Source: Oegoconia quadripuncta (taxonomy: Eukaryota > Arthropoda > Insecta > Lepidoptera > Autostichidae). From it: 64,000 bases of DNA. Both the position numbers and the translations under genes were made by a program. The stretch lies in NCBI GenBank assembly GCA_949316235.1, contig OX438759.1:13367618-13431617 (forward strand), in the 5' to 3' direction. Shown one piece after another: positions 21,901-33,900 of the stretch. Each line of letters opens with the position of its first letter. The stretch's first letter is position 1. Under the pieces are notes generated by a model. It was not told the DNA's origin. It saw only the letters and a program-made list of their open reading frames with translations, and did no database searches.

Positions 21901-24900
21901 TAATATAGTACTAACGTACCGCCGCTCCTGATTCTGTAAATTTGCGACTAGATAAAAACCGGTTGTAGTGGCTGTCACACTTCAATGAGAACCAATCATA
22001 ACGCCACAGCACTATACCACATACACAAGAACAAGCAACCTTCATTATCCTTCATCATAATCATCATATCAGCCACAGGGCGTCCACTGCTAAAGATGGG
22101 AGGCCTATGTGGTCTCCCCATAGAATTAGAAAATAAATAAAATAAATAAATAGTTCGGACACTTACACCAATCATCTAGTCCCAAACTAAGCAAAGCTTG
22201 TGCTATGGATTACTAGATAACGGATAAACATACATAAATATTTATATAAACATCCATGACTCGGGAATAAATGTTCGTATTCATCACACAAACATATACC
22301 CCTCGCGGGATTCGAACCCGCAACCGTTGGTTTCGCTGACAGGTTCACTATCCACTACACCAACCGGTCGTCAAAGAAAGGACCGATTGGAATCGGCCTG
22401 CATCCAGCGGTTTCCCGCGACCTTTATCAGGTCGTCTGTCCACCTTGTGAGTTGATGTTCTACGCTGCGCTTGCCGGTGCGTGGTCTCCACTTGGGAACT
22501 TTAATGCTCTATCGGCCATCAGTGCTTCGAGCTATGCGCAATGCCCGCTGCTACTTCAACTTGCTAATCCGCTGAGCTATGTCAGAGACTTTCGTTCGGC
22601 TACGGATTTTTTCATTTCTGATTCGATCCCGTTGTGAAACTCGGAAATAGCTCGTTGCGTGACTTTGAGCTTTCTTATGGACCCATAATGTTTCAGTATC
22701 ATAAGTCATCACTGGCAACACACATTAATGAAAGACTTCCTTCTTCGAGCACTGAGGTATTTTGGACGAGAAGACGTCGCGCATCTTCAGTGCATGCGAA
22801 GTTCATGGGTCGACTCACCTATATACTCGTACGCAGTAGTAATGTGTTACCTCGTGCGTAGTAACGCAGGTACTACAATGATTTAGTAATGTGTTTGATA
22901 ACTCTAGACCCGTCTGACATTTGCCAGCGATCCGAAACTTGTCCATGAAGTTTTGCTACTGTCCCGACAACTTATAATTCGTGGCAGCTCTTTGTAACTT
23001 AATAAACGTATTAATGAAGAAGTGTTTAGTTTACCGTAATTGTAATAAAAGGTATTTAAGTTTTAAAACCAAAAAACCCGACAGCATATTTTGTATTTCG
23101 AGGGTGTCATGCATGTTGGATTTTTTACCTTAAAACATATATATCCTATGACATTAGGAATCACTTAAAAATCGGTCAAGCCATTTCGGCTACAGGAGAT
23201 AACATTGTTATCTACATACATACAAAAACACGAAAACATTATCCTCCTTTCTGGAGCAATCGAGTAAAAATACTCCCACACCTTGTAAACAACCAAAAAC
23301 ATCGTTACAATAAATAACGCTAAACTTAATTTGTGTGTGCCTAAATTGAATAAAATCCTTCTTAAAAAAGAAATATTTTTATTGTTTTCCCTCCTGCAAA
23401 GTAATTAGAGGCGACGGGGCTGCGATTATTAAATTTCTTTTCCAATAACTCATTCCGCCAGAAGGTTAGCGGAATATTTCATTAAGGCGGATGGAAGAGG
23501 GGTGCTATAGATTCCTATAGCATATATCTTCCATCCGTCCCTCATCCGACATTCGTCCCTCAGGAATATGCTTCAGGTTTTAGTTATGCCTACCTTATAC
23601 ATAGGAAAATATATTTTAAGACTTTGCAGTTAAGATTCAGTTTATAGTTTCGCAGGAATTGTTATAGTTGGTGCATGTTAGAGCCTCAAAATGGATGGAT
23701 TTTAAAGAGATATTACATAACTAGGTTCTTTGCAGTGTTATCATGCAATCAGTCGGCTGACTATGAACAGATGTGTTGCGCGTTCTGTCGGGGTTAGAGC
23801 GTGATCCCCATTGGATTCATCTCCTTTGTCTGAATAAAGTCTATTCTAGGTGCTCGAGTGCCAGGAACGTTCTTGAGGTGTCGTACACTATCAGGAATTG
23901 TCAATTGCATTGCCAGCTGGTTGGGGTGCTGTCAGTCGACCCTTGTATTTGATAGAGTTGAGTTTAATTTCCTCGTTGATTATTGACACTGAGATTCTGG
24001 TGGATAAGTAATTTTAGGAACCATGGTGCATTTACTATTTGCCCTGATTTTGTGCCCTTTACAAAATCATCGTCATGGAGACATAGTCATAGCTATAGGT
24101 AATTTTAATTTATCACAAATGATAACAATGTTTGTACAGTTACATTATTATTCGGAAATTTCTTGATGGATGAAATGATTTTTGATCTGGAAATCATTTG
24201 AACACTTGTCATAAGTTACATACCAAGATTACGATTTATTAAGTATGATATGTAACCTTAGCTGATACCTATTCTCGATCCTTGGATATATCAAGTTTCA
24301 GTTACTTATTCTGTGCCGTGTGGTTTTCGGCACGTGAGAGACTATTCTAGTTCTATAACTAACCCCTCTCTACCTGTGGGTGTTGTAAAAGGGGACTAAG
24401 GGACTATATATCAAAAAACATCTGTAGACTAGCGCGCTTTAACGGCTGTAGGGTAACCCCCTGTCATATGTTGACTAGCGCGCTTTAACGGATGTAGGGT
24501 AACCCCCTGTCATATGTAGACTAGCGCGCTTTAACGGCTGTGGGGTAACTCCCTGTCATATGTAGACTAGCGCGCTTTAACGGCTGTAGGGTAACCCCCT
24601 GTAATATGTAGACTAGCTAGCTTTAACGGCTGTAGGGTAACCCCCTGTTATATGTAGACTAGCGCGCTTTAACGGCTGTAGGGTAACCCCCTGTCATATG
24701 TAGACTAGAGCGCTTTAACGGCTGTAGGGTAACCGCCTGTCATATGTAGGTACAGCGTGCATTGTATTTATAATGTTTGGAACACCCAAACGCATGTGTA
24801 TATAATAAATAATAATCGTTTAAGGTTATTTACATTTAAAATGTATGTTTAACACCTTGTGTTTTCCTTCATCTGAATAGCCATATGACGTTTCGGCTAG

Positions 24901-27900
24901 TTGCTTTTGATTTGCTAATGGACTAGAGACGGTATTTACGACCAAATGAAACTGTTAACCCTGTTGATAAACGGATCCTTACACATTGCATTATTATTAC
25001 ACCAGCAGTGGTAGCATATAGTTCGATATAGTTTATCACATCACACATTTTATAACGATCATCTGTCAAAAGTAGCGACATAACAGTCGTACAGCAGCAT
25101 TTTGACAGATGCGCGCGATATAACGTGTGCTAAAATATATAGAGCGTGTGAACGAATGAGTTTTATTATCACGTTATTAACTTTTATTGTAATAACTATA
25201 ATACCTACCTACGTTAATTGCGTTGCCGCCTGTACCTACCTATGGTATTGTAACAGAAATAACTAAAATATAATCTAATAATAAATTGAAAATACGTTAG
25301 CGATTAGTGATTTTTCAAGGTCCCTGCGGATACGTGAAAATGTCAAGTTATAATTAGGTTATAATTTATAACAAAATCTATGTTTAGGCTTTTCTGGTGG
25401 CAGCAAAGGTAAACTACCTAATTAATGAATTCCGTTTTGGACGCCCGTCTCGTTTTATGATAATTACAAACATTAGCAATGAGAAGACTGAGAAAGATAG
25501 AGCAACGAAAGGGAAATTAATGTGTCACAATGTTAAACGCTTTAATTAGATAAGCCAAAGTGTTTTAATCATGGCTTTACAGTACGCTCCGTCAAAGTAT
25601 CCGCCATTAGTCTGCTCTCATTACTGCGAGAGAGCCTCTAGGAGTCTTTTATTTTTCATTGAGCGAAAGGAAATGACGTCCGAGCGCTCTCTGGGGAAAT
25701 GGGCCGCTATAAAATGGACACTCAAGTGCATAAGTGTACATTTTTGCTTTAATATTTTTTTGATGAGCGATGCTTAACTACCTCTAAGTATAACCTATTT
25801 TTAGAACATTTACGGTTTATAGTACTTATTCATTTCTTTGGATAGGATAGGAGGAGAAAAATTCTAAATTTTGGAAAAATCTAGTTTCTTTTGCAGATTA
25901 ATAACATTTTATTAAGCTAGTGACTCATTATATATATAGTTTAGTAGTAATTCAGTAAAATGACTTATCGTTTCCGCCTTATTTTCGGACACTTACACCA
26001 ATTACATACACCACGCCTATGCCATAAGGAGGGAAAGTACCTTGAATATTGTAGATTTAACATTTTACTGAAAGAAGACATTATTTTAATTTAAAAAGCA
26101 ATTTAAATTGCCTTAAATTAAATTGGTCGCCAAATTGTACATTCTATTCTTACCACTTTTCTGAAACTGTATTTTCTTTTCTGTTGTGCAATAAAGTGTA
26201 TTTGTATTGTATTAAACTACATTCATAGATTTTTAAATAATTGCATGGTTGAACCGGGAATCGAACCCGCTTCACGAAAAAAAAAATACTTTATCATACC
26301 GATCAAAAGGCTTCATCATAAGGATTATTTTTTGCTAAAGAACTTAGTGTCAGAAATAAAAGGAAGCCAATGAATTTTAGCATTTCATGTGAAATTTAGT
26401 TCAGAAAAATGAAAAGGTGACATTGCCGTAAGGACATACAATTGACATCATCAAAAAATGTAAACCAGCAAAGAATACTTATCTCATTAAGTACTAAACT
26501 AGTGTTGAGTGATTCACCACAATAACCCACAGTATAGAATCAAACGCGACTCTTATTTAGATCCTTAACCACTGAGCCACTGAGTCTTAATTCATAACAC
26601 GAGCGGGCAGGTATTAATTCTAGCAACTCCATTGAAGTGTGAAGGCAAACTATTCCCGTTAATAAAAAAAGGAATAAAGGTTAGATTGCGAGCGAATTTC
26701 CATTAGAGTGAGTGTCAGAAAAATATTGGAGCGCCTGCGAAGGAGGTTCTATTTCCACAGGTAAACATCCCCCTCTCCCACCACCCCACCCGTCTGCCGG
26801 TGTCGAACTAACTACCTCGAGATCCTACCGAGAGAACTAAGCCGGTAAGATTGGTATTTCAGATCTTATTGTATCGGAATTTTATGTAAGTAAATATGTG
26901 AAGACTGAATTTTAATAATAATAATAAATGTCTTTGCACAAACATACAGCGCCATCTAGGTCCAGATGTATTTGTGTAGTTTATCACCAGATGGTTGATA
27001 AACTACACAAATACATTTTTTTTTGTAAATAAATACACGTATAAATGAAAAACATCCATAACTCGGAAACACATGTCTGCATTCATCATACAAACATATG
27101 CCCCTAGCGGGATTCGAACCCGCGACCATTTGGTATAGTAGCAGAGTTTCTGACCACTACACCAAACAGGTCGTCGTATTTAATCTTAATAGTAGGTATA
27201 GAGAAAGTTCTTGTCCCAAATACCACAATGTCTCAAGACGAAAGTTTTCGATCAGTGTGTGTTGCCAGTGATGACATATGGAACAGAAACGTGGTCGCTC
27301 GCTATGGGTCTCATAAAGAAGACGCAAGGGGCAATGGAGAGAGCTATGGTCGAAGTCTCCCTGTGGGATCCAATCAGATATGACGAGATCCGCAGGAGAA
27401 CCCAGGTGACCGATATAGCTCGAAGAATTGCTAAACTTAAGTGGCAGGCGGGGCACATTGCTCGTAGGACTGACGGCCGTTGGGGTGGAAAGGTTCTCGA
27501 GTTGCTACCACGCACCGGAAGACGTAGCGTGGGCAGCCCCCCCACGAAGTGGACCGACGATTTGGTAAAGATCGCGGGAAGTCGCTGGATGCGGGCAGCG
27601 CAGGACCGATCTTTGTGGAGACCTTTGTCCAGCAATGGACGTCTATCAGCTGATATGATAATGATGAGTACAGAGAGTGTATAACTGACTCAAGTGCTAG
27701 GTACTTTATTTATTTTATTTAAGTATGATCAAAGCCCCTATGACCTTATCTATGAGTGGGATGAAGAAGGATGACTTATGTTCAAACCAGTCATCGGTTT
27801 ATGTTAGCCGACTTCATAAAGTTAGTAAATACTTCAAAGAGTTAAGTGTTCGTAAAACAACAAGGTTCCTGCTGATATCGAAAACCTGTCCTTCCATAAA

Positions 27901-30900
27901 TATAAAACTATTATTAAACTCAAATTGTTTACAAAGGGCTGTTATAAAATAACAGATTATTTGAGCGAATGGAATTAATACTCAATTGTCAAGATCTTTC
28001 TTTGATTTCTATTAATAGATAAAATTAAGCACTTGACGAACATAACATTAAAAAGAACAATTTTTCCGTTTCTTAGCCTTCTTCTCAATGAAAGACTGCT
28101 TAATAAAAACGTGACCAGTTTCAAGTATAAATAAAAGTTGTAATGTATTATGTACGAATAAATACTTCGAAGTATTTTAGCATATACCATAAATATTACC
28201 AAACTTTGTAAATTGATGTTCCCATTAGAATCACCTGAGAGGGAAAAATGTTTTACTTACGCACCCCTAAACGCCGAAGCTATGAATATATTAGCATGGT
28301 AAATACCTTCTTTGTACACCGCACCGTCTGCCTACGCACTTTGTGAGCTTGGCAACAAAATGACCCACCACTACAGCTTTGTCTGTTTTGTTCCCAAATA
28401 CTTATATGAGACAAACGAATCTTATGTAGCTTTGTCTTGTTTGTTACAAAATATTTTTAACCGAGAAGTTGTATTTTCTTGGCTAAGAAGTACTGCTGTT
28501 AGGGTAACGCCTTTTTCAGCTTTGGCTGGGGAGGTAGGGTGCGGAGGGGCCGAAGCGCTAAGCCCAACGAGTTGCAAACTTTAATGCAATTATAACGCTG
28601 CTTCTTATTAGTTAGTTACGATCTTTCAAAATATCCTGCAGTGGTACCTTAAAAACTTGCGATACAAATTATCCCATTTTTTATTGCGTACATCTGTAAA
28701 TGAGCGACATAACAGTCGTACAGTGATAACGTGGGATACACTATATCGCGTGTGGTCAAGTTTCTCCTCAAATGGAGCAACAATACATTAGGTACTAAAT
28801 TTGTGATGAAAAAGTTCGTGGCAAAGCATTTCTAACATGAAACTAGTGTTATGTACAGTCGGCTCCATTGTTACCAGCGGGGCTATTTTTCATGATTTTA
28901 TAAAATGATACTATATACGTGAGGGTTATTTTAGAGAACTGTGGTTAGTACAACTTGGATACGACACGTACATTTAATCATGTTAAACAGCCCGATTGTT
29001 CACACCTTCATTTGTCTAATCGTTGGAAATGTTGTTGGAAGGCTCAAGGTGTTGTTCAAGAGCAGAGTGAATAGGCCTTTACTGGGATCGCGTGCTTTAT
29101 CTTCGACCACATCGACACTTTCCATCCGTTCAGATTGTAGTCAAACGCGAATGTAGTCCATCATAAAAAAAGGCTGTTGTAATAATATGGATTACCTCAT
29201 TGACCCCCCTCACGATGGCCCTCATGGTCGCGTTCCTCGGACCGTCCACCGTCCTGCCGTCATCAGTGGGCCCCCATGAAGCACTGTAGATGTGGATCTT
29301 ATGCGGCTCATGACCCATGGAGTTGGCCTCGATGAGGTCGGTCATGTACGGCTGGTCCAACATTCTGATACCTGTTAGACAACAGATAAGAAAATAGAAG
29401 TGTAGGTTGCGAGTTCCTTCGTGCCTGTAATAAAAATCCACTAGGTATTTCATCTTTAGACCATTGGAGAGTATTAATTGCCATAGATGCTGGACTTTTA
29501 AAAATTCTGCCCTCGAGTGGTTAGGGCTTAACCGAGCTTGTCAAAGAATCAGCGGACCGTGGATCACGTGTAAATTAGAACTTGAATACCTAATGTAGGG
29601 CGGACATTTTCGCTTTTACAGAAAACTATGCCGCTGAGAGCGGGTTGCTTAGATTCCTTTGAACGCAGGATCGCCACGCGAAATAATGGACTAGGTAGAG
29701 TGTCGAAAATTATAATCAACGGTACGAAAATTACCGGAATAAGTATATATTATTTACTTACTGAATCGAACAATGTTGTTTGTGTGTAAACGCTTTATTT
29801 ATTTTATGGCCAACTGGATACGCTTTTGACCACATTTTCACCTGATGGGAAGTGACGATGTGGCCGAAGATGAAGCACACGATCTCAGTAGATGCCTATT
29901 CACCCTGCTCTTGAATATCCCAAGGTTGTAGGATTCAGGAAAGACTGACGCCGGAAGGGAGTTTCCATGCCTTGGCTGTTCTCATTATGAATGAAGAGTC
30001 AAACCGCTTAGTGCGAATGTTCGGTATGTTAACTACATACGGGTGGAATCCCTCCCCACGCCTAGTAGTCCAAAGATGAAATGGCGATGGTGGAATAAGA
30101 TTGTACAAAAGATAATAAATACAAAACAGATATCTTAGAACTATGCACAAAGGCATTTTAACTGTTTATGATTGATTGATCAAGATTTAAGCCATTGATT
30201 TATCAGTTGAGTTGTCGCTTTTCTCCTTAGCGATTCGATGGCAAAAAACATGAAATTCGCCCTGTAAACCTATGGAAATTCTATGGTCTGAGGCAACAAA
30301 CTATACGGGCTGAAATTGGATTACCGTATTTCCTGTTTATCAGTGTCTCTATATTACGAACAACTTTCAACTAGAAACCATAGCCGAATTCAGCCGAAAA
30401 TTGTTGAACATCCATACTAAACGTGGTTTCAGAATGATTTACTTTGTATAGGTAATCGATTTTTTTTTGATGAAGTACGATTATGGTTCCTTGGCGAAAG
30501 TTGTTCGTAATCAATAATGGCATCACCAGTTAATGAGAAAAAATTATTAAAGATTTTGTGGTACGACCGTTTACCTTATTTTCAGTTTCAATTTCATTGT
30601 ATTAATTGTCTATTTATACTCGTATGTGTGTGTCGCTAAGTGGGTCAAATAAACGATTCTTAAACTTCAAGATTGTTCTTTTTAAATAAGTACATAATTT
30701 GTGGTTTAACAAATTAAAGAAGAAACTATAATTAGACTGAATATATACGAGCTGATCAAGATTATACTTGCTTATCTATACACGTCAAAAATATACACGT
30801 GAATTTAAATTCCTGTAAGTCCCATTATCTGATGACGCTTTTCTCGATTACGAGCAACTTTCCTCAAGTAACCATAGTCGAATTCGATCAATCAATTTTC

Positions 30901-33900
30901 AATTTCCCAAACAAACTATACCATTCTGAAATCATATATTTAGTATATGGAAGTCCAACAATGGTCGGCTGAACTCGGCTATGGTCCCCAGTGTACGTGT
31001 AGTTTATTCGTAATCAGAAGTCGAGTCACCAGTAAATAGGTTTTACACGAATTAAATTTCACCCGGTATTTGTATCTCTACAATAATTTCTGTGTAATGG
31101 TAGCTTTGACTTTGTTTAAAAAGGTTTTAACAAAACATCTATATTGTTCAAAAAGCTCCTGGCTTTTTGACGGGATCTCGGCGAGTGAAGTTGCATTTAT
31201 CTTTATAATTCTTATAATTGGTGCATTCTGACTTTTGAAGCTTAATAATGGCAGAATATTGTGCAGCAAAAGTTAGTGATGGTGTACAAGTGAAGGGAAG
31301 TGTAAATTAAAGTGCGTAACGAAGCTTTCGGGTTCTCACAAGAAGCCGCCAAAATCTATTGTAAAGCATTCTGCCACTTTACTGAAGAATGACTTGACCG
31401 TGACTAGACTCTGTATACGCGAAGTATACGACGGACGAATTACTTGTTCTGTCTGCGACTGACTTATAAACTGAAGAAATAAGAGATATAACACCTGGCT
31501 GTATGGGCTTAGATCCCTTTGCCTTCTCCGAGAGGAGAGAATAAAACGAAAAAAAAAAACAAAAAGCTCCTTAAAAATTCATATCAAGTTGGATAAGCAT
31601 TGCAAAGTAGTCTTTGGAAGGAGAGAAAACGAAAAAGTTTGTGCTTTACGACCTTTCATTAAAAACTAGCTACCCGGGAGAAAAGTAGCGAAACGTATCT
31701 TTCTCCGACCCCTCAACTAGCCGTGAGTAGAAAATTAAATAATCCTGATGCTTCGTACCGAGACGTGACAGACAAACAAAACACAACTACACTTCTACAA
31801 TATCTATTACAGGTCCTCCTCGCGATTTCATCCGCGTTGATCTCGGAATAAAAGGTGAACTATCTCTTGTAGTACATACACATCCTATCATACATATATA
31901 AAGAAGGAACTTCCGAAAAAAATTCTCTAAATGTTAGTGAAAACTGTATAAATCCGTTGTGCAGTTTAGAATAACTAAGCGTACAAACAGACAGATGCAG
32001 ATTGCGATTTTGTTTTATCAATCAAATATTTTATTTTTTATTTCGGATAATTACATGATACTAGAGGTATTCACTAATCAGAGAGTAGAGATTAGAGAAG
32101 TATGCAGGTGAATTTTTCAAGTGGACGTTATGAGGAATAGCGAAAAGTTCTCAAAGGAGCCTCGAGCCCGATGTTGATGAAAACCAAAGCTGCATCATTG
32201 GATTTTTGAAAAATCAATATTCCTAGCCAAGAATCGAAGCCGTTGATTTTGAATCCCACGGACGACGTTCATTTACGTGTCATTAGCGTAAAACTATTGT
32301 AATGGCTCATGATTTTAAATATAGGTAGGTACATATTCATAAGAATACGCATCAGTTATTTCAGCGCATCGATAGTCGAAGCGAGTGACGTAATGCATCA
32401 CCTTCACAATAACTTTTTTAAATTTCTAATAAAGCTCCACAGAAATAAATTGAGATACAATTCAATTATTTTAAATATTAGGTCCTTACCTATGAAATTG
32501 GCGTTTTGTATGAAGAATTTCATAAACAACGTTTTGTCCATACAAACATTTTTGATTTTTTTTTGGGAATGGCAAATCCAAAGTTAGCTAGTGTGGTTTA
32601 TGGGATAACATTAAGTATAGGCAGCGTTAATTTTTAAAAGTAACCGCTTTTTAAAAGTTTCAGCGAATCTAGGAAATGATTATGGGAAGCATATGAAAAG
32701 AGCTCTGTTCAAATTTTTTTTATTATGTGATTTAGCCCAGATATTAAAAAATATTTCATGTGAAACCTTGAAATAATATTCCATTTTCCAAATAAAAAAC
32801 AAATTTGGAATTTTAGCATTGAAAATCGCAGGAATTGGTACAGATGATTAACGAAGAAAAAAAACTCCAATTTCATAGAGAAGAATTTCCAAATAAACGG
32901 ATAAATTATCAACCGCGGAATACAGAGAAAATTGCTTCACAGCATGTAATATAGATACGGGTAAGTAAGCCATCTTGACCGAGTGATATACGAGGCGAGG
33001 TAATTACGGTCGAAGCATGTATAGTGCTTCACTAATGAATATACCAAACAAAATATATTTGCGAAGAACACGCTCTTTGTACCATAAAGTTATTATACCT
33101 AGCGGAAGGTAGGTAGGTATATTAACTATAAGCTTTGTACCGCATTACCGCATTTACTTATTTAAATTCGTATACAACCTTAAACTGTTCAACTCTTTAG
33201 TCGCTTCAAAATTATCACTTTCACAGATATAATGGTACCAAATTAAAATAATGATAATAAGTAAGGTAGTTAACCTCTGGGGGTTTAATGATTCCAAATT
33301 CAAAATCATTCGATTTTCAACATGGGTAGCATAAACTATATCGCAAGTTGTCATGCTACTAGGTACTGCTGAGGTAGAATATTTAACTAGCTTTCTATTT
33401 GCGATTACGGATGTTTTGATAACATTGAAAAGAAAATTGAACCAAGTCACCTCTTCCCGCTTCTCCTGGGTGTCGTAAAAAGGACTTAAGCCCGTTTTCA
33501 CCAACCACCCCTAAAATTTAAGTGTTCCCTATTACGGTTTGGAGGGCCACCTAACGGAACTTTTGCTTTCACCAACGCTTAAGTGTCACCTATAGTCATA
33601 GCCCCTTAGGTTTAGGGGGTAAACTATCGCCTCCCTAACGTTAACTATGCTCGGGTATGTTTGGGATATCATTGATCTCTCTGAAAGATCGACAAGTATG
33701 TACAACAAAACTGATAATAAAACATTATTTAAACTATAAATACATCATCATATCAGCCCGAGATGTCCACTGTGGGCAGCGCAGGGCCGATCTTTTGTTT
33801 TTTTATGCACAACGGGTTGGTACTTGACCTCAATCACACCTGATGTTAAGAGAAGATGAGGTCGAAGGTAGAAGCGTACTGACCCGGAAACCCCAACACA

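Noticed and set aside
24423..24744. CRISPR-like repeat array
   Set aside because: The 46-bp units are contiguous with no unique spacers, and the host is an animal. It is a minisatellite.
27252..27635. 127-codon minus-strand frame
   Set aside because: It is the antisense shadow of the RTE C-terminal coding fragment at 27211-27684.
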